Source: DASYTH01 sp035762905
GTDB lineage: Bacteria; Actinomycetota; Actinomycetes; Mycobacteriales; Pseudonocardiaceae
DNA: 64,000 bases
Direction of reading: 5' to 3'
Assembly (NCBI RefSeq): GCF_035762905.1
Contig: NZ_DASUCC010000084.1
Span: 1 to 64,000 of the forward strand
Shown here: positions 24,125 through 30,701 of the stretch, one piece after another
Layout of the letters: every line of letters starts with the position of its first letter
Numbering within the stretch: position 1 is the stretch's first letter
Position numbers and translations under genes: made by a program
Notes under the pieces: generated by a model
The model's database searches: none
What the model saw: the letters and a program-made list of their open reading frames with translations, nothing else
What the model was told of the DNA's origin: nothing

Positions 24125-24646
24125 TCACCACAGCGTCGGCGGCAGGTGTCCCTCCATGGTCAGCAGCCGGCGCTTGGACTCCACGCCCTCGCCGCCGCTG
24201 AAGCCGCCGAGGCTGTTGCCGGCGACCACGCGGTGGCACGGGACGATGATCGGGATCGGGTTGCTGCCCATGATCGCGCCGATGCCGCGCGGTGGGATGC
24301 CGGTGCCGCTGCGCTCGGCCAGCTCGCCGTAGGTGACCACCTCCCCGTAGGGCACGGTCCCGTGCAGTGTGGCCAGCACGGTTCGCCGGGAGGTCGACAT
24401 CGAGCGCCAGTCCAGGGCCACGCCGAACGCACGCAGCTCGCCGCCGAAGTAGGCGGCCAGCTCCGCCCTCGCGGGCTCGGTGCGGGCCGGGTCGTCGACC
24501 ACCGGCAGGCCGAGGCGGTCGGCGATCCACTGCCGGGCGTCCGGCGAGTCCCGGAAGCTCGTGCCGGCAACGCCCAGCTCGGTGACGGCCACCAGGACGT
24601 CCCCGAGCTCGGTCGGCACCGCTCCGAACGCCAGCGTCTCGGTCAT
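24125..24646 (-). CDS. ogt: Methylated-DNA-[protein]-cysteine S-methyltransferase
   Basis: A 173-residue suicide repair protein that transfers alkyl groups from O6-alkylguanine to its own cysteine. The active-site motif PCHRVV (Cys near residue 140) is intact and is preceded by GAIMGSNPIPIIV; VPYGEVVTYGELAERSG is the DNA-binding helix region and GGFSGGEGVESKRRLLTMEG the normal C-terminus. Length is standard for the Ogt type. The ATG overlaps the stop of the PEP mutase-like gene (ATGA), so both are co-translated. It has no Ada-type regulatory domain. Confidence 0.93.
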   Translation of the reverse strand: MTETLAFGAVPTELGDVLVAVTELGVAGTSFRDSPDARQWIADRLGLPVVDDPARTEPARAELAAYFGGELRAFGVALDWRSMSTSRRTVLATLHGTVPYGEVVTYGELAERSGTGIPPRGIGAIMGSNPIPIIVPCHRVVAGNSLGGFSGGEGVESKRRLLTMEGHLPPTLW

Positions 24647-25479
24647 GGCCGGCCGGCCACCGCCGCGTTCAGCTCGCCGTAGTCGAGGCCGCCGGCCAGC
24701 GACTCGTACGTGCCGCTGGACAGCACTTCCTGCGCGCCGCGCCGGACCACGGCGTAGGCCGCCTGGGCGAGCGACGAACCCACGCTGACCCGGGCCACCC
24801 CGAGGTCGGCCAGCGTGGACACCGACGGGGCACCCGGCCCGGCCAGGACGTTCAGTGGCACGGAGACCTCCTTGGCCAGCGTGGCGACCGTCTCCGGATC
24901 GACCACGCCGGGTAAGAAGATCCCGTCCGCCCCGGCCTCGACGTAGGCCGCGGCCCGCTCCAGCGCGGCCGGCACCCGGCTGTCCCGCTCGCCGACCTGG
25001 CGTAAGAACACGTCCACCCGCGCGTTGATGAACAGCGCGACCCCGGTGGCGTCCGCGGCCGCCCGCGCCGCCGACAGCCGCGCGGTGTACTCCTCGATCG
25101 GCATCAGGGGTAACGGTCCGGACCGCGCGCCGTCCTCCAGGTTGATCCCGACCGCGCCGGCGTCGATCACCCGGCGCACCGTCTCGGCCACACCGGACGG
25201 TTCGTCGGCGAAGCCGGTCTCGATGTCGGCCGTGACCGGAACGCCGACCGCCGCGGCGACCCGGGCGACCAGCTCGACGGCCGGATCCCGGTCGAGCCGG
25301 TTGCCGTCCGGGGCGCCGAGACTCCAGGCCACGCCCGCGCTGGTGGTGGCGACCGCGGTCGCGCCTGCGCCGGCCACGAGACACGCGCTGGCCACGTCCC
25401 AGGCGTTGGGCAGGACCAGGACCCGGTCCCGGTGCAGCGCGTGGAACTGCGCCGCCTTGTCCCCGAGGGTGGTTGTCAT
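24643..25479 (-). CDS. Isocitrate lyase / PEP mutase superfamily protein
   Basis: A 278-residue TIM-barrel protein of the ICL/PEPM superfamily. It begins FHALHRDRVLVLPNAWDVASA, has PVTADIETGFADEP (metal-binding Asp region) near residue 85, GAVGINLEDGA near 110 and FINARVDVFL near 150. The catalytic KKCGH loop of true isocitrate lyase is absent, as in PEP mutase/oxaloacetate hydrolase-like members. It may cleave or rearrange a small 2-oxo or phosphonate-type acid; substrate unknown. The stop overlaps the ogt start. A decayed relative seems to lie at 26770-26930. Confidence 0.88.
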   Translation of the reverse strand: MTTTLGDKAAQFHALHRDRVLVLPNAWDVASACLVAGAGATAVATTSAGVAWSLGAPDGNRLDRDPAVELVARVAAAVGVPVTADIETGFADEPSGVAETVRRVIDAGAVGINLEDGARSGPLPLMPIEEYTARLSAARAAADATGVALFINARVDVFLRQVGERDSRVPAALERAAAYVEAGADGIFLPGVVDPETVATLAKEVSVPLNVLAGPGAPSVSTLADLGVARVSVGSSLAQAAYAVVRRGAQEVLSSGTYESLAGGLDYGELNAAVAGRP

Positions 25480-25512
25480 GCCGCGCAGTCAACCAGGAGC
25501 CACCGACAAATC

Positions 25513-26043
25513 TCAGCCGAGCAGGTCGCTCGGCCGGATCCGGAACACCTGCAGCCGCAAGCCGTAGTACTTGTCGGTCTCACCGACCCACTCCATGCCC
25601 ACCCGGCGCGCCGTGCCGATCGCCCGCGTGTTGTTCGGCCGGGCCACCGCGAACAGCTCGTCGATGTCCTGGGTGAACGCCCACCGGGCCAGTGCCCGGG
25701 CCGACTCGGAGGCGTAGCCGTGCCCCCACGACTCCGGCCGCAGCTGCCAGCTCAGCTCGAGATCCTCCTTGTACGGCGGCAGCAGCCGGATCGCCAGGCC
25801 GCCGATCACCTCGCCGCTCTCCCGCAGCTCCACCGCCCACCGGCCGCGCGGCGGCAGCATGTCGGCCTGCTCGTCGATCCACTTGCGCAGGACTTCCCGC
25901 ATCGCGGTCAGGTCGTCGACCCGGAGCATCGCCGGGGTGAGCCAGCGGGTCACCGCGGCCACGCCGTAGATCTCCAGCGCTGCCTCGGCATCCTCGGGCC
26001 GCCACTGGCGTACCCGCAGCCGCTCCGTGGTGAGCGGATCCAT
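25513..26043 (-). CDS. GNAT family N-acetyltransferase
   Basis: A 176-residue RimJ/RimL-type acetyltransferase. It starts LTTERLRVRQWRPEDAEAAL; the acetyl-CoA loop is seen as LRPESWGHGYASESARALARWAF, and NTRAIGTARRVGMEWVGETDKYYG is the family's C-terminal signature. Acceptor unknown (protein N-terminus or small amine). ATG 26043 is preferred because GAAGG sits just upstream; ATG 26061 would add six residues. It lies 33 bases before the PEP mutase-like gene, on the same strand, and probably opens the five-gene minus-strand run that ends with the TPR protein. Confidence 0.87.
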   Translation of the reverse strand: MDPLTTERLRVRQWRPEDAEAALEIYGVAAVTRWLTPAMLRVDDLTAMREVLRKWIDEQADMLPPRGRWAVELRESGEVIGGLAIRLLPPYKEDLELSWQLRPESWGHGYASESARALARWAFTQDIDELFAVARPNNTRAIGTARRVGMEWVGETDKYYGLRLQVFRIRPSDLLG

Positions 26044-26113
26044 GTCCTTCACGTTACCCATGCCCGGCGCCATGTCGGCCGGGTCCGAAACGTTGCCGCC
26101 ATACCGTGCCCGC

Positions 26114-26773
26114 ATGGAAACCATCAACGACGCCGCGGCGCTCGATCTTCCCGTGCCGGCGGTCCCGTTCGCCCCGCGCGGAATCGCCTGGCTGCGGGCC
26201 AGCGTGGCCCGGTTCAGCACCGGCGCCGACCATGACCGGCGCCGCGCGCTGGCCGTTGCCGCGTTGGCCACAGTGGATCCGGCCGCGCTGCGCCGGCGGG
26301 CGGCCGAGCTGGCCGGCTCGCGGCCGCCCGACCTGATCGCCGTCGAGGTGCTGGCCGAGGCGCTCGGTGTGACCGGGTCCGCGGAAGCGGTGGCCGCCGT
26401 GGCCCGCGCCTACCACCCGCACCTGCCGTCCGGACCGGACACCGACGCGGCCGTCGCCGAGCTGGTCGCCGGGTGCGGGGAAGCGTGGGACGAGCCGACC
26501 GCGGCCCGGATCGGCCTGCTGGTCCAGGCCTGCGCCGCCACCGCCGGACTGGCCGGGGCCGCGCTGCGCCGGCCGGAGGCGGACGCCGACGCGGCGGTGG
26601 CGGCCGCGCTGCGCGACGACCCACCGGTGCGGATCACCCGGCGGGTGCGCGACGGCCGGACCGTCCTGGTCGACATCTCCGCGCTGCCGTTCGGATCCGG
26701 GCCGCACGCCTGCCCCGGGCAGCCGCACGCCGTGGCCATCGCGGCCGGGATCGTCGAGGGGAGTCCCCGGTGA
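26114..26773 (+). CDS. Short cytochrome P450-like protein
   Basis: A 219-residue protein whose C-terminal FGSGPHACPGQPHAVAIAAGI matches the heme-thiolate loop of cytochromes P450 (F-x-x-G-x-H-x-C-x-G), preceded by the typical RRVRDGRTVLVDISALPFG. The rest is Ala/Leu-rich and helical, and the whole is half the usual 400 residues: I see no I-helix oxygen motif and no ExxR. It is either a reduced family of unknown function or a decayed P450. ATG 26114 follows a divergent gap with the GNAT gene. The stop overlaps a GTG that opens a broken PEP mutase-like fragment, which hints that this region once held a functional pair. Confidence 0.55.
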   Translation: METINDAAALDLPVPAVPFAPRGIAWLRASVARFSTGADHDRRRALAVAALATVDPAALRRRAAELAGSRPPDLIAVEVLAEALGVTGSAEAVAAVARAYHPHLPSGPDTDAAVAELVAGCGEAWDEPTAARIGLLVQACAATAGLAGAALRRPEADADAAVAAALRDDPPVRITRRVRDGRTVLVDISALPFGSGPHACPGQPHAVAIAAGIVEGSPR

Positions 26774-26932
26774 CGCCGTTCGCCGCGCGGCACCGAGCCG
26801 GCGCGCCGCTGCTGCTGCCCGACGCAACGGGGTTGGCCCGGGCCGTGGCCGGTGCCCTGATGCGCCGGCCGGGCGGGCGGCCACCGTGGACATCGAGTCC
26901 GGGTTCAGCGGGACCCGGCCGGTCGTCCACAA
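26770..26932 (+). pseudogene. Remnant of an ICL/PEP mutase-like gene
   Basis: From GTG 26770 the frame reads FAARHRAGAPLLLPDATG, which resembles the start of ICL/PEPM proteins (compare FHALHRDRVLVLPNAWD in the gene at 24643). After about 35 codons homology continues in another frame as ATVDIESGFSG, equivalent to PVTADIETGFAD. The middle is missing and the rest is lost. Interpreted as a deleted, frameshifted pseudogene. The remaining bases to 27032 hold nothing I recognise. Confidence 0.45.
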
Positions 26933-27032
26933 AGGACATTTGCCGTCCGGGCCGGCCGACCGAATCCGCGCACCAGCGGGTGGCCAGTGCGCGGAACCGG
27001 TGACGCGCCGGGGATCGTCGCGAGCTGGCGGC

Positions 27033-27638
27033 CTAGGCGACGAGCTTGTCGGCGTAGACGATGACGTTGTCCCGGTAGCTGCCGGCCGCCCGGTCGAACG
27101 CGCCGCCACAGGTGATCAGGCGGAGCACCGGTGTGCCGGTGGTGTTCCAGATCCGGCCGGCCGGCAGCTCCGTCTTGGCCGCCTGTTCCTTGGCGGTGAC
27201 GGCGAACGTGGTGCTGTGGTCCGGGTAGTGCACGGTGACCCGGTCGCCGGCGCGCAGCTCGCGCAGCCGGTGGAACACGTCCGGGCCCTTCGCCTTGGAG
27301 TCCACATGGGCCACCACGACGGCCGGGCCGGGCTCGCCGGGCTGCGGACCCCGGTCGTACCAGCCGGCGTTGCCGAAGTCGGGCGTCTGCATGGCTCCGT
27401 CCGGTTGCAGGCCGACCGCGACGAGCGGGGCGTCCACGCCGATCGCCGGGATCGTGACCCGGGCCGGCGCGGCCGAAGAATCCGGGACGGCGGGGGCGAC
27501 CGGGGTGGAAACGCTGGTCGTGGTGGCCCGGCTGCTCGGGCCGGTGGCCGACCGGTCGATCCGGACGGCCACGACGATGGTGATGACGGCGGCCGCGACC
27601 GCGGCCACCATCACGACGACCAGCCGGCCGGTGGTCAC
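27033..27638 (-). CDS. Class F-like sortase
   Basis: A 201-residue membrane-anchored sortase. An N-terminal helix (LVVVMVAAVAAAVITIVVAV, residues 6-25) precedes a Ser/Thr-rich stalk and the catalytic domain. The triad is visible: His in VVVAHVDS, Cys in LRLITCGG and Arg in SYRDNVIVY. The start RVTIPAIGVDAPLVAVG and the GWYDRGPQPGEPGPAVV segment are typical of class F/E actinobacterial sortases, which cleave a sorting signal and attach proteins to the envelope. GTG 27638 overlaps the stop of the surface protein gene (GTGA), making that protein its likely partner. No pilin-type genes are nearby. Confidence 0.88.
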   Translation of the reverse strand: MTTGRLVVVMVAAVAAAVITIVVAVRIDRSATGPSSRATTTSVSTPVAPAVPDSSAAPARVTIPAIGVDAPLVAVGLQPDGAMQTPDFGNAGWYDRGPQPGEPGPAVVVAHVDSKAKGPDVFHRLRELRAGDRVTVHYPDHSTTFAVTAKEQAAKTELPAGRIWNTTGTPVLRLITCGGAFDRAAGSYRDNVIVYADKLVA

Positions 27639-28138
27639 GGCCGCCGCTCCCGCTCGGAGCGGGCGATCCAGGCACCGCACAGGCCGGCGATGAACAGCAC
27701 CAGCGCGCCGGCCGGCACGGCCAAGAGCAGCCAGCTCGGGTCCGGCTGCGCGACGGTCGCCGCCACCGGCTCGGTCGCCGCGCCGCCCCCGGGGTCGCCG
27801 CCGGTGTCGATCCGGTTGGGGGTGGGAATTCCGGCAGGCGGCTGGGCCGGGGTGGCCGGCTCGGACGGCTCGTTGGTCGGGGGCGTCGGCTCGGTGGTGC
27901 TGGTCTTCGGCCGGCAGTCCTCGGTCCTGGTGGTGAAGCACGGCTCCAGCGTCGGCGGCTGGCACTTCAGCACCGTCTTGCACGGCGGCTTGGGCGGCAG
28001 CGGCGGAACGGTGGGCACGGCGATCTCGGTCGGACCGACCGGTGCCGGCGGGGCGGCGATGGCAGGCAGGGCGCCGAACTGCAGGCCGCCGAACACGATC
28101 AGGCCGGCCAGGGCGGTGCGGCGAAAGACTCGGTCCAC
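27635..28138 (-). CDS. Pro/Thr-rich surface protein with C-terminal anchor
   Basis: A 167-residue protein with a signal peptide (RRTALAGLIVFGGLQFGALPAIAA) and a Pro/Thr/Glu-rich central region. That region contains four cysteines (PPCKTVLKCQPPTLEPC ... EDCRP). A C-terminal membrane helix (WLLLAVPAGALVLFIAGLCGAWI) and a basic tail (ARSERERRP) follow. This is the layout of a sortase substrate, but I find no LPxTG in front of the helix, so it may instead stay membrane-anchored or carry a variant signal (TVAQPDPS region). GTG 28138 has a strong ribosome site (GAGGAGG) that is buried in a hairpin. It is coupled to the sortase and lies 65 bp downstream of the sigma factor fusion. Confidence 0.75.
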   Translation of the reverse strand: MDRVFRRTALAGLIVFGGLQFGALPAIAAPPAPVGPTEIAVPTVPPLPPKPPCKTVLKCQPPTLEPCFTTRTEDCRPKTSTTEPTPPTNEPSEPATPAQPPAGIPTPNRIDTGGDPGGGAATEPVAATVAQPDPSWLLLAVPAGALVLFIAGLCGAWIARSERERRP

Positions 28139-28145
28139 GGGTTTC

Positions 28146-28195
28146 CCTCCTCGGTGACGGAGTTGTCGCCGGTATGAGCCGCCGTACCGAGGAGG
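28146..28195 (-). promoter_or_regulatory. Hairpin sequestering the ribosome binding site
   Basis: In the minus-strand transcript CCTCCTCGGT (28195-28186) pairs perfectly with ACCGAGGAGG (28155-28146), with a 30-base loop. The 3' arm is the ribosome binding site of the surface protein gene (GTG 28138). The loop has further short complementarities. It could gate translation of the surface protein and sortase relative to the sigma factor gene, or be a partial terminator; no U-tract follows. Confidence 0.6.
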
Positions 28196-28203
28196 TCTTA
28201 CAA

Positions 28204-29667
28204 CTATCCGATGATGCAATTTTCGACGGAGAACGTCTCCGTCTTGCCGGTGCCGGTGTTGCCGGCCGCGTCGGCGGCGAGGACCGACCACGTGACGCGG
28301 CCGGCCGGGAACGGCCCGAACGAGGCGAACCAGTCCCCGTCGCGGGTCATCGCCTTGGAGCCGGTCTGCCCGTTGGAGTGGGTCCAGCGCAGCGTCACCC
28401 CCGCCACCGCGACGTTGTCGGTGGCGGTCACCTGGACCGACTTGGTGTTGGGCGGCTGGCAGCCGATGGCGAAGATCCGCGGCGGGGTCGCGCTCTGCCC
28501 CACGACCTGTGGCGGCGCGGTGTCCCGCGGCGGCTCCTCCGGAGGAGGCGGCGGCGGTTGCGGGGGATTCGTCGTTGTCGTCGTGGTGACCACGGGCGGG
28601 GCGACCCGGCGGGTCGTGGTCGTCGTGGTGGTGGGCGGCGCCGTCGTGGTGGTCGTGCTGGTGGCCGGTGGGGGAGAGGTCGAGGTCTGGCCGGTGCCGG
28701 TCGGCGATGTCGTTGTCGGGGCGAGGTCCTGGGCGAGGGGGATGCCGGGCTCGTTGCTGAAGTTGTTCCAGACGAGGGCAAGGCCCAGGACGAGCAGCAG
28801 GGCGACGCCGGCGGCGGCCATCGGGATCCGGCTGGGGCGGCGCGGGTCGGCGGGCGGCGGCACGGGGGTGACGCCCGGCGAGGTGGCCGAGGTCTGGTGG
28901 GCCACCAACTCGACCTCGTCGACCACCCGGTCGCGCAGGTACAGCGGCGCGGTGAGCATCGGGATCGCGGCCAGCAGGGCGAACGGGCTGACCATGGCGC
29001 GCCGCCGGTCCTCGCAGACCGCGCACTTGTCCACGTGCCGGGCGACCCGCTTGCGCATCAGCGGCGAGAACTTGCCGTCCCAGCCGGAAAGCAGGTCGTT
29101 GAGTTCGGCGCAGTCCTCGCGGCCGAGCCGGGCGATCAGCAGCGCGCCGAGCGACCGCTCGACCTGGTCCCGTAACCGGGTCAGCAGCACGTAGGCGTGG
29201 TTCGCGCTGACCCCCATGGCCTCGCCCAGCTCCGCGCCGTCCAGCCCGTGCCGCAGGTGCAGGTCCAGCAGCGACCGGTCCCGCTCGGACAGCCCGGCCG
29301 CGGCCCCCCAGACCAGCTCGCGCAGCGCGGCTAGCTCGGCCGCCCGCTGCGGGCCGGCGTCCGGGTCGACCATGTCGCTCACCTCGGTGTCCAGCACGAC
29401 CCGGCCGCGCGCCTTCACCCGCCGCAGCGCCACACTGCGCGCGACGGCGTAGAGCCACGGCCGGAGCCGTTCCGGATCGTTCAGTTGCCCGAGCCGTTGT
29501 GCGACGAGGACGAACGTGTCCTGCACCGCGTCCTCTGCCTCGTGCCGGTCCCGCAGCACCGACACGCAGAAGTCGTACAACCGGTCCGCGTACCGGTCGT
29601 ACAACGCGGCGAACGCCTCCCGGTCGCCGGCGAGCACACCGGCGACCAGTTCGGCGTCGTTCCTCAT
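28204..29667 (-). CDS. ECF sigma factor fused to zinc-finger anti-sigma, TM and extracellular domain
   Basis: A 487-residue single-chain regulator. Residues 1-75 are sigma region 2 (LYDRYADRLYDFCVSVLRDRHEAEDAVQDTF). Residues 115-175 are region 4 (LSERDRSLLDLHLRHGLDGAELGEAMGVSANHAYVL, shortened here to its key parts: SERDRSLLDL and LGEAMGVSANHA). A zinc anti-sigma motif H-x3-C-x2-C sits at 211-218. One membrane helix spans 282-300, a Pro/Thr-rich stalk 310-385, and an Ig-like extracellular domain 390-487 with two cysteines. Canonical ECF systems split these parts over two genes. Release would need proteolysis or conformational change. It lies upstream of a surface protein and sortase, its likely targets. 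ATG 29667. Confidence 0.88.
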   Translation of the reverse strand: MRNDAELVAGVLAGDREAFAALYDRYADRLYDFCVSVLRDRHEAEDAVQDTFVLVAQRLGQLNDPERLRPWLYAVARSVALRRVKARGRVVLDTEVSDMVDPDAGPQRAAELAALRELVWGAAAGLSERDRSLLDLHLRHGLDGAELGEAMGVSANHAYVLLTRLRDQVERSLGALLIARLGREDCAELNDLLSGWDGKFSPLMRKRVARHVDKCAVCEDRRRAMVSPFALLAAIPMLTAPLYLRDRVVDEVELVAHQTSATSPGVTPVPPPADPRRPSRIPMAAAGVALLLVLGLALVWNNFSNEPGIPLAQDLAPTTTSPTGTGQTSTSPPPATSTTTTTAPPTTTTTTTRRVAPPVVTTTTTTNPPQPPPPPPEEPPRDTAPPQVVGQSATPPRIFAIGCQPPNTKSVQVTATDNVAVAGVTLRWTHSNGQTGSKAMTRDGDWFASFGPFPAGRVTWSVLAADAAGNTGTGKTETFSVENCIIG

Positions 29668-29752
29668 TCGTTCCCCATCGACGACGGCCTTCCGGGGGTG
29701 AGAGTCCCGAGGTCGCCTGTACCTTACGACTTTTCCGGCCGCCGCGGGGCGA

Positions 29753-30265
29753 TCAGCCGGCCAGCGGCTTTCCGGTCTCCAGCAGCGACTTCAGGTCGCT
29801 GAGCACCCACGGCCAGCCGCCACCGCCCTGAGCGGCGTCCTGCCCGCCGGCCACCTGCGCGGCATGGGCCGGCGCGCCGTCCAGCTCGTGCACGATGGTC
29901 AGCTCGGCGTAGCCGCCGGCGACCTCCTTGATCTCGTAGGTGAGCCGGGTGAACCCCTCGGCTGCGGCGACCGGGTCCATGGCCATCCGCCAGGTGAGCA
30001 CCAGCCGCCGGGGCGCGTCCAGCTCGACCACCTCGCCGTCGACGGCCACGTCCGGAACTTCGAACCCCATCTCCGCGCCGGCCTTCTTCATGTCGTCGGT
30101 GGTGAGGATCCGGTACGGCGCCCCGGTCCGCAGCTCGGACTCGTAGTGCCCGCCGTAGCCGTACCGGTCCATCCATTCCGGCTTGGTGATCGCGTCCCAG
30201 ATCGCCTGCGGGGTGGCCCGGATGTAGATCCGGTGGACCTGCGTGGTGGTCGCGGTGCTGGTCAT
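29753..30265 (-). CDS. SRPBCC / AHSA1-like protein
   Basis: A 170-residue START-like (SRPBCC) hydrophobic-ligand-binding fold. Recognisable pieces are HRIYIRATPQAIWDAITKPEWMDRYGYGG at the N-terminus, EVVELDAPRRLVLTWRM in the middle and GGWPWVLSDLKSLLETGKPL at the C-terminus. Such proteins commonly sit in two-gene units with an ArsR-type repressor, as here: its ATG overlaps the ArsR stop (ATGA). Biological role of these pairs is not established; ligand unknown. ATG 30265 is chosen because GGAGAGGG is placed just upstream and homology begins at VHRIYI. Confidence 0.85.
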   Translation of the reverse strand: MTSTATTTQVHRIYIRATPQAIWDAITKPEWMDRYGYGGHYESELRTGAPYRILTTDDMKKAGAEMGFEVPDVAVDGEVVELDAPRRLVLTWRMAMDPVAAAEGFTRLTYEIKEVAGGYAELTIVHELDGAPAHAAQVAGGQDAAQGGGGWPWVLSDLKSLLETGKPLAG

Positions 30266-30603
30266 GGTTCCCTCTCCAACTCTGCCTTGAGATCCAGGAG
30301 CGCCGAGACCTGGCGCTCGGTGTACTTGTCGATCCACCGGTCGTGGATCTGCCGGATCGGGACCGGGTTCAGGAAGTGCAACTTCTCCCGGCCGGAGCGG
30401 CGTGTGACGACCAGGCCCGCTTCCTCGAGCACCTTGAGGTGCTTCATGACGCCGAAGCGGGTCATCTCCAGCTCGGACTCCAGCTCGGTCAGGGTACGGC
30501 CGTCCCGGGCGAAGAGCAGGTCGAGCAGGAAGCGACGGGTCGGATCCGCGAGGGCCTTGAACACGCGGTCGTCGTCGGTCACCCGGAGAAAATATGTGAC
30601 CAT
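30262..30603 (-). CDS. ArsR family transcriptional repressor
   Basis: A 113-residue winged-helix repressor: DRVFKALADPTRRFLLDLLFARDG, then LTELESELEMTRFGVMKHLKVLEEAGLVVTRR (recognition helix MTRFGVMKHL) and HDRWIDKYTERQVSAL. No metal-binding ELCVCDL motif is present, as in the subgroup paired with SRPBCC proteins. ATG 30603 is used; GTG 30582 is the alternative. A 20-bp perfect palindrome is centred on this ATG, so the message may be leaderless and the gene autorepressed. Divergent to the chitinase gene, whose start is about 100 bases away. Confidence 0.87.
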   Translation of the reverse strand: MVTYFLRVTDDDRVFKALADPTRRFLLDLLFARDGRTLTELESELEMTRFGVMKHLKVLEEAGLVVTRRSGREKLHFLNPVPIRQIHDRWIDKYTERQVSALLDLKAELEREP

Positions 30604-30613
30604 ATGGTCACAT
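30594..30613. promoter_or_regulatory. 20-bp palindrome, ArsR operator
   Basis: ATGTGACCATATGGTCACAT is a perfect 20-bp palindrome whose centre coincides with the ArsR start codon. It is the obvious autoregulatory operator. No ribosome binding site precedes the ATG, which fits a leaderless transcript starting within the operator. Confidence 0.8.
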
Positions 30614-30651
30614 GTCAAGCTCGGCCAGGTGCGGCCGAACGGCCGTAGAAA

Positions 30652-30686
30652 TGGTCTAGACCTCATGGCTACCGTGGCCTGGACCA
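30652..30686. promoter_or_regulatory. Two dre-like sites before the chitinase gene
   Basis: TGGTCTAGACCT (30652-30663) and TGGCCTGGACCA (30675-30686) match the core TGGTCTAGACCA of the DasR binding site at 11 and 10 of 12 positions. They lie 16-50 bases before the chitinase start. DasR represses chitinases when GlcNAc-6-P is low in Streptomyces, so this is likely the same circuit. Confidence 0.7.
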
Positions 30687-30701
30687 CTCCGGAGGTGACC
30701 C

